From positions 372,001 through 436,000 of the forward strand of contig NC_060114.1 of the NCBI RefSeq assembly GCF_021155765.1: a stretch of DNA of 64,000 nt, written 5' to 3'. Below the pieces are notes generated by a model. That model saw only the letters and a list, made by a program, of their open reading frames with translations. It made no database searches and was not told the origin of the DNA. Positions within the stretch are counted from its first letter, which is position 1; every line of letters begins with the position of its first letter. Both the position numbers and the translations under genes were made by a program. Source of the stretch: Diprion similis (Eukaryota > Arthropoda > Insecta > Hymenoptera > Diprionidae). Of this stretch, positions 53,957 to 64,000 are shown one piece after another.

Positions 53957-55531
53957 AGTTCTATTTTGTGGCGCGCGATCCTGGGCGCGCGAATCATCAC
54001 GATTGTTTCGATTTTCTCGTCCCGATAAGTTTTGCGCTCCTTTTGAGCATCTACGATCTCCGTCTTGTCCGGGACGATTGAGATCTCCTTGGTGTTTCGA
54101 TGACTGTCCTGCCTTTCTGGTGTGATAATGCAAAAGCGTGTGATGGTCATATTTGCACGCATCGCACCTTGTTTTCTCTATGCACTGTTGTTTCGCGTGT
54201 CCACCACCAAGACAGACAAAGCAGAGCTTGCGCTCTTTCACGATGGCCCACCTACGACTCGTATGCTGTCTTCGAAAGTCACGGCAATCTTTTATTTCAT
54301 GATTGTTTCGACCGCAATTTAAACATTTGACCCGATTACTTCGATTTCCTTGTGTGTCAGTATCCGCGGCCCGACTTGTTGACGCGCAGACTACAGCTGC
54401 TCTCGAGGGCCTGTTTTCTCGCCTTGGTGAATGAGATTGTTTCTCACTTTCCACTGCAGACGCCTCTTCGATTTCAAATATGCCCGCTTTTATGATCAAG
54501 TCAGCTTCCTTGTTCATGAACCTCGCGAACTTAGCTAGAGTGAATTGATTCTCCGACGGATCAGCTCCCTCGTCGGCAAATCGGTAAAAATCGGTTTTTA
54601 GGTTGTCGGGAATCTTAGCGATTATACTTCTCAATAGATCGATGCTATTGATGTATTCTGGCAAATTTAATGTTTGTAGCGCAACAAGACCGTTTGACAG
54701 TTTCGTATTAAACGTCACGAGGTTGCACTGTTTCGCCTTCAGGGACGGTATGTTTTTGAGATCCTTGATTACTTCGTTCGCGACCAAGTGGCGATTCCCA
54801 AAATGTCTATCCAAGGTTCGAATCACAATGTCCGGATTATTAGTAGTATTAAGAAGCGTGCTGACGAGTGCTTCCGCTTTTCCATTTAGCGCCTTTTTCA
54901 GACGCCCGATGTTAAACCTGTCAGTGAAGTGATCCACAGATTCTTCGTAAGTCCGCTTGAAGTGATCCCACTCCAACGAATTGCCACTGAACTCGGGTAG
55001 TTTCGTAAGATGATTCAGAGATTCGCTGCGTGAACTTCCCGCGGTGGTCTCGAGGATACTTTGGCGAAAGGCGTCCAACGTTCGCGTGAACGTGTTCGAT
55101 AGTAACACAAGAGGATCGTCGGTTACACCCCCAGTAGGTAGCTCTCTTGGTACACTATTTCTACGTGAAATCACGTTGACACCGTCATCGTTGACGTTAT
55201 TATCATCGCGACTGTTGAGTCGTTCTCTCGATCCGCCAGGAGTCGGAGCATCTGGCGCGACGGAGATGATAGCGTCGATATCCAGTGGATACACAGGCGG
55301 GGGTTGCCTACGCTCTGGTGTTCGCTGTTGTCGCATTTGTAATTGTTGCGCTACTCTCACCGGTGTCGGTTCTTCTCGATCACCGGAGCTCGCTCGTAGC
55401 TCAGAGGGTGTCACCCTCGTAGTAGAATTGGCTGCTGGTGGTTCTTCCCGATCATTACGCAGTCGACGTCGTCGTTCAGGTGGTGGTGTGATCGGAGCTG
55501 ATGCGAGTCGTTTGTTTTTACGCGGTGCCAT
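53954..55531 (-). CDS. gag: BEL/Pao Gag
   Basis: 525 residues, intact. Basic, Arg/Pro-rich N-terminus (MAPRKNKRLA); a capsid-like middle typical of BEL (DUF1759-like: LPEFSGNSLEWDHFKRTYEE, LKKALNGKAEALVSTLL, LDRHFGNRHLVANEVI); and three Cys/His clusters near the C-terminus: CLNCGRNNHEIKDC, CFVCLGGGHAKQQC and CDACKYDHHTLLH. The first two are CCHC knuckles that would bind element RNA. It ends in a charged Arg/Asp/Asn tail and the TGA described separately. ATG at 55529-55531 follows a short leader after the LTR and PBS. Confidence 0.93.
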   Translation of the reverse strand: MAPRKNKRLASAPITPPPERRRRLRNDREEPPAANSTTRVTPSELRASSGDREEPTPVRVAQQLQMRQQRTPERRQPPPVYPLDIDAIISVAPDAPTPGGSRERLNSRDDNNVNDDGVNVISRRNSVPRELPTGGVTDDPLVLLSNTFTRTLDAFRQSILETTAGSSRSESLNHLTKLPEFSGNSLEWDHFKRTYEESVDHFTDRFNIGRLKKALNGKAEALVSTLLNTTNNPDIVIRTLDRHFGNRHLVANEVIKDLKNIPSLKAKQCNLVTFNTKLSNGLVALQTLNLPEYINSIDLLRSIIAKIPDNLKTDFYRFADEGADPSENQFTLAKFARFMNKEADLIIKAGIFEIEEASAVESEKQSHSPRRENRPSRAAVVCASTSRAADTDTQGNRSNRVKCLNCGRNNHEIKDCRDFRRQHTSRRWAIVKERKLCFVCLGGGHAKQQCIEKTRCDACKYDHHTLLHYHTRKAGQSSKHQGDLNRPGQDGDRRCSKGAQNLSGRENRNNRDDSRAQDRAPQNRT

Positions 55532-55613
55532 CGATGAAAACAGATAAGTTTCTTTTTGGAGAACTAATACACGTTGTTACACTTTTTGATTATTCCCGCA
55601 CTATTGTCGTGGT

Positions 55614-55633
55614 TCCTCACCCGGGGCACCAGT
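55614..55633 (-). promoter_or_regulatory. Primer binding site region of the BEL element
   Basis: On the element strand the 5' LTR ends CCCTTAACA, then AC, then TGGTGCCCCGGGTGAGG. The TGG start is as expected for a PBS. I could not assign the tRNA with confidence. Confidence 0.6.
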
Positions 55634-56569
55634 TGTTAAGGGTGAGACGATAAGAATAATCTTCGACACGCTGTATAGTTGGTGGACACTTTTATTAGTT
55701 GAGCGCAATAAGAATTGTACACTTTTACCAGCTGGCGAAAGGCGACTTGTTCAGCTCGTGGTCGGATCGAATCTGATTTCTAAACGCGCGCCTTAGGCTC
55801 ATCAACCTCTCATCTACCGCAGCGCCATTTGTCTAGGGGACTTATTCTGATTCAGGCCAACGCGCCACTAGCGCCCTCTCCTATTCTCTCTCGCTCGCTC
55901 TTTCGCTCGCCCGCCTATCGGCCCCGACTTGGTCTCGCGACCTCGTCGTGCCGTTTTGGGTGACCTGCATGGACTTGAGAAAAATGAATTTCCCGGGAGG
56001 TCTATAGCCCTTAAGGAGAGACTCCCTAAGGCTGAATTGGCGTTACATACACGACGACACGTATCACGTGCTCGAATATGTTCGTGGGCGAGCGTCGAAC
56101 CGCGAGAGAAACGTTTAACCAGTGCGGTCGTTTGAATCGGCAACAATATTCAAATCCACCTCAATGGTGTTTATTTCGCCGTCTCCCGAGGAATCAAACA
56201 AGTCGCTTGTCGTGTTTACAATCGTTGGTGTTTCAATCTTCACAATACATTTTTGCCATAACTATTTCATGTGGCATTTTGATAATTCGCTTACAATATT
56301 TTACATTTAATTACGTTACATTTCGACTTATGAACTGAACACAATAACTTGGTATCGTAACTAAATTCATCATGATGTAAACTGAAAGTAATTGAATTAA
56401 AGAATCAAGCAACTCAAGAATAATATAAACATAACGTGCTCGGAATTTCTGTCGTCGAGTCTTCTTAATAACGTAATACATTTTTCGATAATTGACCAAT
56501 TTCTCCTTTCCCCTTTTTTTTTTCTTTTTTTTTTTTTTTTTTTTCACACACACCTTTTGGTTTCCAACA
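55634..56569 (-). repeat. 5' LTR of the BEL element
   Basis: 936 bp, full-length LTR. Minus-strand frames of about 90-110 codons inside both LTRs (ending near 49218 and 55868) are LTR sequence, not genes. Confidence 0.95.
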
Positions 56570-56574
56570 ATTGG

Positions 56575-56670
56575 TGTCAATGGATTCCGATCGTACCAAT
56601 CCTTACAAATGAAGTCGAACGCACGTTCACGTCTCCGTTAATTTTTACATGTTACATTGATTTTATACAT
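56575..56670. repeat. Satellite-like repeat, piece after the BEL element
   Basis: Resumes TGTCAATGGATTCCGATCG, GAAGTCGAACGCACG, GTTAATTTTTACATGTTAC. Continues at 60457 after the next insert. Confidence 0.7.
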
Positions 56671-59600
56671 AACTAGGGGCTCCGCCCCTGCGCGCTTCGC
56701 GCACCAACCCACTGAAGCTCGGCGCTTCGCGCCTCGCACTTTAGTGCGTTTCATTCGTTTATTGTTCGGAGAGTAAGAGATGTACTTTCTGGAGTTTCCC
56801 ACACTAACCTTGTCACCCGATTGAATAGAGTGAATATAAGAGATGTCCTTATTCAGTGTTTAATTATATTACTTAATCTTTGGGCTGCAAAAGTCCCCTT
56901 CTGTGTTTCTAAAACATCGCACCTTCTATCTTGATTACTGAATTCGTATTCCCGTCGACCTGGACTACAAATGCTACAGAGCGGTGGTTGTGGACGACGC
57001 AAAACATCGTCCCTGCAACATGTACCGATAAGTACCTAATCAAACAGTTCGTAGCGCTGCCCCTGGACGATGAAAAACATCGTCCTTCCGAAAACACTTG
57101 TTCCGTCGACCTCGATGTTACGTCCCGACGTACCGCCTCGGCGAACCTTTTTCAAAATTAAAACATAACCAAAGAATTGCTTCATTTTACTCAACAGCCA
57201 CAGTGCTTGAGAGTTTTGTTTCGATGATTATAAAGCAAAATATCATATTGCTTCAACCGACGAGTTCCACCCCTCCTAGAGAAAGTCACGTACAGGCCCG
57301 CGTACTAGGTTTAACTTAGTGCCATATTTAACATTACCGAGAACGCAAAGCGTGAAGTGGTGAGATAAACCCCAGCGAGTCTCAACCCAAAAGTATCTCT
57401 TCTTTTTAGTCAAAATCATCATCAACAATTAGGCTTAACCATGCGTACAATATGTACCAAATTGAAATAGGTTGTTCATTAAGATGCATGGATGAATGTG
57501 TGAGAATTGCATCTCAATATCTTTTGCTCGCAATTATAGTATGTAACCGACGAGATTGAGAATCGTCGGAACACCGTTGGAGCACTCGAGTCAGGCCCGG
57601 AGTGACGCTGACCATGCCGATTCTGGCACCGGGAGGTCGCCCTCGCATCTCATTGGCTAATTACCGCTGTAACTTTGTTGCACGGAGGGCTCTTGGACCG
57701 TCAGGCCCAAGACGACATGTCTTTCGTCTGTCAAGTCGCGAGGTGCGTGGACGTCAACCCGTATTAGCCCTTCTGGTCGATAGTAGTGTTCGGAAAATCT
57801 TCATTGTGCCCGGCCTAAAGTACCGTGCTAATTCGTTAAACTCAAGCTTTCAATTTGTATTGTGAATTGCAAAGACTTACTGTCACCTTATTTCAAATTC
57901 TTTCCTGTTCTGTACTGACTCTCTTATCTTCGCGAATAAACATTTTCATGATATTCATTTCCTTTAATAAAAATCAAATCAAGTTCTGCCCTGATTCTAC
58001 CGGGTCAGGTAATTTTAAGTGATTAATGATAATAAGTCAATAACATTCGACCCCTTGTTTAATTAGACTTCAACACTACATAACTAGTAAACGGTGTTAA
58101 TCAGTAGATTCTTTAGCAACTTAATTGACCCAAATTTAACGTATTGCCCGAGTGACTGTAATCCGAATCTACGATCATCAACCCCCAAGTCTGCTTTGGT
58201 GGCTGATCTCGAGCTCCAACATCCATACGTAATCCATCTATTCGTACGACTCGAGGTGAGGCTCAGGTCCAGATTACTAAGACCCTGACCGACACGATCC
58301 GACGGCACTCAATCTCGACGCACGACTCTTCAAAAGCTAAGTCAATTCGAATGTTTCACTCCAACATCAACCGAGTCTAGATAATCACCAATTTGATAAA
58401 TTCATATTCCTATTCAAATATTGCCTATTGGTAATAAACATTCTGTTTATTGGCCAGCATCTCTAGCCAAACCAAAAAATCGTCTTTTTCAATAACTCAT
58501 GTCTTGGTGGCAAGCTTCATTAGCCACTCCTTTAAACCACCACTAATTGTTCACCAATACCTACATTATATAAATTCAATAATTTAATCAAACAATAGAA
58601 TTGGTGCCTAGCTAGAAGCCAATATCGTTTGGGTATTTCGAGAGGTATTCTCTGGCTTTCAGCTTGGCTCCTATCACCTTGGTTAGTTAATTAGGAACCA
58701 TATATTGTCACCTGTGTTTTTCGCTTAGATCAAAAGTTCAAGAATAAGTATATACGCTCAATCTGATCGACGGAACCACACCCACAAGATCTGTCTAAAC
58801 AAGATTATCGTTCGTGGATCCTCCTGGACACACCGCAGAGTTACTCTCCTGACGATACCATACACAATTAGGACTTTATTAATAGACAAACAAGTGTGTG
58901 TGTTTCCGAGAGTAGGCGGAACGTAATATATATGTTGTAATTTAACTTGAGAATGCATAAATCTAAGAAGAGAGATACGAGTTACTAAAACGACCAGTTA
59001 TACTTAATGCGCACTCATTATAGATCTTGCGGCCTTAGTTTATCATTTTATGTTATGACAACAAATTATATGTAACCTTTTTACAACTTCAACCCTTATC
59101 ATTTTCTAAATCGTTTGAAGAATATATTCTATATTTTACCAGTTAAATCAAATAACCCGTTTATTTCGAACAACAACCTTTCTCAATTTCAGGATCAAAT
59201 TATCACTATTACAAATTAGCCTCAACCTATTTAAATCAATCTCACAGATCTGTATTGGACTATAGCAACACGATCCTACATATACCGGCGTACCGAAAGG
59301 TAGGTCTTCCTTAGTTTTTAAGTTTTATTCAGTGCTGTTACGTGGGTGCATAATCGATTATTATCCTTAATAGTCGTAAACTCTTACCGCTCTTCTCACG
59401 TCCACCCTCCCACGTAACATCGACCACGAATACTACGAAGCGCTGCTCCTGTACGATGAAAAACATCGTCCTCATGCAACACCGTTCGGCTCGTCTACGA
59501 CTCATCTCCAACTCGTCTCACTGCTCGTGCAGCGCCTCGAATACGCTTGTTCCGACGACCTGGACGATGAAAAACATCGTCCCTCTGACCTGGACCACGA

Positions 59601-60456
59601 ATACGCTGGTTCCTTCGACTTGGGCAACGAATGCCTTCAGGCGTCAATATTTTTTTACTAAACAAAGGGATTCTTTTTTTTTTTTTTTTTTTTAAACCGT
59701 CAGTTATGGGTTATGAGCCCATGTACCAAGAGAATCGGTGCTTCGCACCTCAGACAGCTATTTCTGCTGTGGCTTCAACATGCGTTGCTAGGGGTTAAAA
59801 TTAGAATTTCTGATTTGACAGATTAATCGAACCGAGTTATTTATAATTATATTTTAATTTGTCTATGGGATAAATTGCGAGAAAGTCGGTGCCATGCGGC
59901 TGATCGAGTGAAGCTTGTCGCTGTCAGCCGCGGGCCGGCAGAGAATGTGGAGCCATGTTCTGCTTGAACTGCTATCTTCATGCGTCTTAAAAACGCTGAC
60001 TTCAGGCGTCTTAAAAACGCTAACTTCACGTATTTCCACAAAATTTTTTTAGTAGATAGAGAGATTAATTAATTTTTTAAATTACTACGAATACTACGGT
60101 GCGCTGTTTCTGGACGACCCGTCGTGGTAGCGTTATGCTTTTACTAAAATTCTGGACGGTGTAAAACACATTCACGTTAACCTGGACCACGAAAACTACT
60201 GAGCTCTGTCCCTGTACGACGGCTAACACCTTCTCGTCAACCGGCACTACAGATACTACAGAGCGCTGGTCCCGGACGACGGAAAATACATTCCCGGCGA
60301 CCTGGACCACGAAAACTACGGAGCGCTGGTCCTGGACGACGGCAGACATCTCCTCGTCAACCTCTTAAAAACGCTAACTTCATGCGTCCTACAATTTCAA
60401 TCTTAAAAACGCTAACTTCATTAATCTTAAAAAACCTTTTTTTTATATATAGATAG
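56671..60456. mobile_element. Non-autonomous Helitron-like insert in the satellite, about 3.8 kb
   Basis: The satellite reads to 56670 and resumes at about 60457 (TATATGATTGTGTGGTATAATAG), with no clear TSD, as for Helitrons. The left end has three short GC hairpins (AGGGGCTCCGCCCCT, GCGCGCTTCGCGC, GGCGCTTCGCGCC); the right end is T-rich with TATATATAGATAGAT. Inside: repeats with the hairpin GACGATG-AAAA-CATCGTC (57072, 59450, 59565), a T-run (59674-59692), and a 60-bp array (60101-60360). No Rep or helicase. The middle (57160-59440) has no supported gene. Class is inferred from structure only. Confidence 0.5.
60101..60360. repeat. 60-bp repeat units related to the 27361-28030 array (opposite orientation)
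   Basis: About four units at 60-bp spacing around CTGGACCACGAAAACTAC and GAGCGCTGGTCC(T/C)GGACGACGG. The reverse complement of CTACGGAGCGCTGGTCCTGG is the core of the other array. Confidence 0.7.
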
Positions 60457-60545
60457 ATTATATGATTGTGTGGTATAATAGCTGCTTTCGACTATTTTTT
60501 ACGATCGTTCGTCAAGGTAGGCGTTAATAGATTCTGATCAAAAAT
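60457..60545. repeat. Satellite-like repeat, piece after the Helitron-like insert
   Basis: TATGATTGTGTGGTATAATAG through GGCGTTAATAGATTCTGATC, joining the 56670 end to consensus order. Confidence 0.65.
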
Positions 60546-60802
60546 GGTGCGGGTGATGCGTTGCTTAAGTTGGCCCCCTACTCGAAAGATATGATGGATA
60601 TTTACAATTTGCCTCGAAAACCAGTCCAATGAATGGTTCTAAAAATATTCTGTTCATTTTGTGTAGGAAAGAAAAAATCCCACAGAGGGACACGAGCCGG
60701 TGCCAGCGTGCAAAGACGGAGACGTGCCGAATATTTCCAACAGCGGGACAAAGGCCGCAAACTTGCTAATTTTCTCGACGGTTATCTGTCAGTTAAAAAG
60801 TA
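60546..60802 (+). other. Possible coding remnant of unknown origin
   Basis: Two short open stretches interrupt the satellite: NGAGDALLKLAPYSKDMMDI ending at a TGA near 60630, and, after TTTGTGTAG (acceptor-like), KKSHRGTRAGASV, QRRRRAEYFQQRDKG, NFLDGYLSVKK ending at TAA near 60802. A clear donor between them is missing. I do not recognise the protein. It could be a captured gene piece or chance. Confidence 0.25.
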
Positions 60803-61734
60803 AAAACTGAGATTTTGTATGATCATATTTAAATGCGATACCATAACTCAAAGGCACAGTTTGGATTTTATGATTACAAATGCGTCGGTCTTCAAATCGG
60901 TGTATTTTTTTTTTCCTAATAAGTTTTGTTAGATATATTGGTTGAAGTAAAACAAAATAAATGGCCATATGGTAGTTTTCATGATAACTTAATTATAATT
61001 GAAATTATTTTAAGAAGTGCTATAAAAATTCAATAGTCATTTTGGAGCTGTATTTATAATGGTTTTTTTGGTCGTGAAATTAGTGTACAAAATAACAATA
61101 ATAATTACCTACCACTTATATTCTCAGGGCAATGATGTGATATAATGAATCTGCCTTTTCTGAAATAACATTAGTTGGTACTTTAGATTAAAAACTACGT
61201 GAAATACCGGCTTCAGTATAAAAAATTTGGAGTCATAGTTGAATGAAAGCTTCAAAAGCCAGTATGTAGTAGAATCGTCAAAAAAACAAAAATTAACCGA
61301 TCGTGAAGACAAAATTATAATAAGTCAGTAGCTACCATAATACATATAGGAATAGATGGCAAGAACGTCGTTCAATTAGAGAAAAAGTTGCGGGACGTTG
61401 TGTTGTAAAACTGTTAGTAGTTTGCTGATTGTTCTACCGTCTTTCTTGGTCAAATTTATTTCCATAAAATCACAATACACTTTGCTGTACTATACCTTTG
61501 TGGCATTTAATAGAAAAAAATTTCACAGGCAAACAATATTTAGTGGAATCAATAATTTTTTATTTTTAACATCGAGCAGAGCTTGGAAGTCAGTCGGATT
61601 TTGATGTGGTGACCGAAAAATTATCAAAATTATTGATACTTGCATTAAATGACCTATGTATACTCGGAATCACTCGTATATTATTGGAATAGCCTATATA
61701 TACCCGAAGTACGGTTGCGATAGCAGTTTTCGCA
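60803..61734. other. AT-rich spacer
   Basis: No gene, repeat or terminal motif seen. Confidence 0.45.
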
Positions 61735-61967
61735 AATTTTTTATCGATCGTGCGTCGAGGTAGGTGTAAACAGATTGTGATCTTTTCAATCGTTGGATAC
61801 GAAGTCGATCGCACGTTTACGTTGTTGTTAATTTCTACATATTCCGTTGATTTTCACATATTCATATGATTGTATGGTATAATAGTATAGTAGTTTTCAC
61901 CAATTTTTTTATGGTCGTCCTTCACGTTTGGCGTCAATAGATTCTGTTCTTTTGTATTGATTCACAT
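61735..61967. repeat. Satellite-like repeat, distal copy
   Basis: GTGATCTTTTCAATCGTTGGATACGAAGTC-type unit, followed by TATGATTGTATGGTATAATAG and a new unit start GGCGTCAATAGATTCTG. Ends where TGTAACGGGC begins at 61968. Confidence 0.75.
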
Positions 61968-62619
61968 TGTAACGGGCTTTTTACTTCACCCGGGGGAAAG
62001 CGGGGTCGGCACAGAGGCTCGTTTACAAAAATGGCGTTGACCAACACGGCAATAGAAAGATGGAAAAATAAAGATTGACGGCACTGCAGAACAGGTGTTG
62101 GGCGCCAGGCTCGAGAGAGCCGTAAGAGACTATACTCTTACCAGATTCGAAATTTACCGTGCAATAGCATTCGTTCGCCGACTCGAACGGCGAACCAAAC
62201 TCACACCACCAAATCTCAAAGCGAAACTATAGCAGGGGCAAGCACAAACAAAAACAGCCGACTAGCTAGCGGTGAGGGGAACGTGGGCGCGAAGGTGAAA
62301 TAGTATAGATGATAATCGAATGATTATAGATGTAATTACCAGCATTTATTCACAAGCAACGCCGTTACGGCAAGGCAGAAGGCAACAGGCAATAAAATAT
62401 TTACACGGCAAGCGGTCTTATCGGTGGCGGTACGCTTCGATAAAATTCAAAATAAATAACAATGAGACAAAAATAGCATAAAATATAACACAGCATCAAA
62501 ATTAAACAATTCAAGAGGGCACGGCAAAATCAAGCAGTATAAGCTAGAAGCGACGAGCGGCAAGCGACCAAGATAAGCGACTAATAAGCGGCATAAAATC
62601 AGTAACAATTCAATAACTC
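61968..62619. other. Possible LTR-type sequence starting TGTAACGG, left part
   Basis: Satellite sequence gives way to TGTAACGGGCTTTTTACTTC at 61968. GTTGGGCGCCA at about 62110-62120 is the reverse complement of a tRNA-Lys-type PBS. No ORF. The sequence appears to continue after the P-like insert (63381-64000) and may belong to an LTR element running off the window. Not proven. Confidence 0.3.
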
Positions 62620-63372
62620 CATAAAACTTATACTACTGGAAGGGGAATACGGTTGTTGGGCTGTCGCCAACATGTTGAGACAGAGATATATTTCTATCTG
62701 CTTTCGTAACGTCCACCCCCCCTCTCAGCTCACCTCCCCGCGACGATCCACTCATAGCTTATAAGCGTAACCAAGGGTTACCGGCGTGTGTTTTTCAGTG
62801 ATTTTAGAGTGTGTAGACAAATTTGAAATATATTGAAAAGAGTGATGACACGTAAGTGCATTTTGTGCGGACAAACAACAGCAACTGTATCGTATCATGC
62901 GTAAGTAAATCAATAGTAATGTTTTTGATAAGACCAATGAACTTTTTAGGTTATAGTGTTATTTTTATACTTTAGATTTCCAAAAGACGTCGTACTACGT
63001 GAGAAAGGAAAGAATTTTGCCAGTCTGCAAATATCGGGAAAGCTAATTTTGTTTGCCATACGAATTAGTACATTTTCTGTTGTCATTCTTGTCGACCATC
63101 TTAATTGAATTATAAAAAACAACCATACTCTTTTACCCCTTTATTCATATTATTTAAATAAAATTATTCTTGCGATACATAATAAATTAAAATTTCATCC
63201 TAACCCTAACTTCAAATTGCGCGCGTGACTATACAGGTGAGGGGTACGCGCTGGAAGGGGAACTGGACGTTACGAACGGAGATAGAGATATATCTTTGTC
63301 TCAACATGTTGGCGTCAGTTTCCACTCATTGCCGAGATGGGCTATTCCCCTTCCAGTAGTATAAGTTCTATG
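62620..63372 (+). mobile_element. Short P-element-like transposon, 753 bp
   Basis: 8-bp TSD AATAACTC (62612-62619 and 63373-63380), the size made by P elements. Inverted termini of about 100 bp with small differences: CATA(A/G)AACTTATACTACTGG, AAGGGGAAT, then CCAACATGTTGAGACA, GAGATATAT, CGTAACGTCCA. The interior keeps only a THAP-coding stretch, so it is non-autonomous. Confidence 0.85.
62845..63060 (+). pseudogene. THAP zinc-finger remnant with an intron
   Basis: ATG at 62845 begins MTRKCILCGQTTATVSYH; a 75-bp intron (GTAAGT at 62901 to TTTAG at 62975) interrupts an Ala codon; exon 2 continues FPKDVVLREK. The CxxC, His and FP residues fit the start of a THAP domain, the DNA-binding finger of P-element transposases. 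The expected Trp after REK is Gly, and the rest of the transposase is missing. Confidence 0.75.
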
Positions 63373-63380
63373 AATAACTC

Positions 63381-64000
63381 ATATGACGACAGGATCGTTG
63401 TGAAGCAAATTCGTTAAGAATTTCCAAACTCAAAACAAGGCGGAGCAATTCCAAAAACAAACTTGCTAACAATCTAACAGTTTCACAAATACGAGATAAT
63501 CCTTCTTCGCTTTTTCTAGAATATCGGCACGGTCGCCTGTCGCTGCTTGGCGGTGGTAGTTACGCTCGGCGACGACGGCACGGGCGCACACACTCACTCA
63601 CAGATTCTCTCACACTCACGTACTTGGTACGTGGCCGGGAAGCGGCACGGTACCCGGTCTAGTACAAGTTATACGTTACAATAAAGCGGCAAAACATTAC
63701 CGAATGAACAACGAGAGTATCTTATCGTAATTATAACAAATCAAGGTAGCAATTAAAATCAGAAATACAATTGAATAGAAAAGCTTAGCTACCACGAGGC
63801 TCGCGGGCTTTCACACAAAATGGCCGATCAAAGCCGGCCGGCAACCTGTTGCAAAAGGAAAAATGGCCTGAGGCCATTGCGAATCTATAGCCAGCGAGAT
63901 TCGGGATAGCGACAGCCTACCTTATTACGGCAAACACCTTCCGGTTCTTCCCAAAGAAAAACAGCGGCAACGGTTCCTCCTCGGCAGAGATACAGAGCAA
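63381..64000. other. Non-coding end of window
   Basis: No supported ORF. GC-rich patches with CGGCAAGCGGC-like words continue those at 62350-62600, which suggests that the P-like element split one continuous sequence. Confidence 0.35.

Larger units (their letters stand above)
49038..56569 (-). mobile_element. BEL/Pao LTR retrotransposon, nearly intact, 7.5 kb
   Basis: TSD ATTGG (49033-49037 and 56570-56574). Two LTRs (49038-49888 and 55634-56569) start TGTTAAGG and end CCAACA on the plus strand. Minus-strand gag (55531-53954) and pol (53953-49924) are in one frame apart from a TGA between them and a 1-nt shift near 52450. LTRs show about seven substitutions plus an ~80-bp indel and T-run differences by eye, so insertion is fairly recent. 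It lies inside the 362-bp satellite. Confidence 0.95.

Noticed and set aside
57602-57865. 87-codon plus frame
   Set aside because: No domain, no coding context; lies in a non-autonomous insert.

Overview
The window is intron-poor, TE-dominated eukaryotic nuclear DNA, most likely from an arthropod. An insect, possibly a hymenopteran, is suggested by the mix of BEL/Pao, Ty3/gypsy, pogo, P-like, Helitron and MULE-like elements and by the AT-rich spacer; this is an inference, because no host marker gene is present. I see no convincing single-copy host gene, rRNA or tRNA. Nearly all coding sequence belongs to mobile elements, many nested inside one another. Several nests can be resolved to the base because the target-site duplications (TSDs) are visible and removing the insert restores the interrupted reading frame.

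Layout. 0-2.9 kb: a 30-bp tandem repeat, then a decayed fragment with a USP-like His box. 2.9-6.9 kb: a 5'-truncated LINE (minus strand) with a 15-bp TSD, carrying a TTAA-flanked MITE and a 1.08-kb TG..CA solo-LTR-like insert. 7.2-10 kb: degenerate repeats, then a decayed MULE-type DDE transposase running into a USP-like cysteine box. 10.9-16.2 kb: a gypsy pol remnant (minus strand) split by a TTAA element and by a TG..CA insert that itself carries a LINE 3' fragment. 18.4-26.25 kb: a nearly intact Ty3/gypsy element (5' LTR, gag, pol, a third zinc-finger ORF), truncated at 26.25 kb against a hAT/ZMYM1-like fragment. 27.2-28.1 kb: an 11-unit, frame-preserving 60-bp array.

30.4-45.6 kb: one large Helitron whose single long ORF (ULP1-like protease, basic repeats, Rep, Pif1-like helicase) is interrupted by three later insertions: a recent internally deleted gag-ORF3 copy of the same gypsy family (TSD AATT), a pogo transposon (TSD TA), and a 2.7-kb TG..CA insert (TSD ATTC) filled with a tandem array of paired hairpins. 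48-62 kb: a ~362-bp satellite-like repeat containing 81-nt exon-like cassettes, interrupted by a nearly intact BEL/Pao element (49.0-56.6 kb, TSD ATTGG) and by a 3.8-kb Helitron-like non-autonomous insert. 62.6-63.4 kb: a short P-element-like copy with 8-bp TSDs and a THAP exon pair, inside noncoding LTR-like DNA that runs off the window.

Most interesting: the gypsy family has three ORFs with a G GGA AAC slippery site between gag and pol and an LLPTP motif repeated in all three proteins in different codons; the BEL element separates gag from pol by a single in-frame TGA followed by CTAG, the known readthrough context; the hairpin array keeps its stems by compensatory change; and the Helitron begins with a ULP1-like protease with a complete catalytic set.
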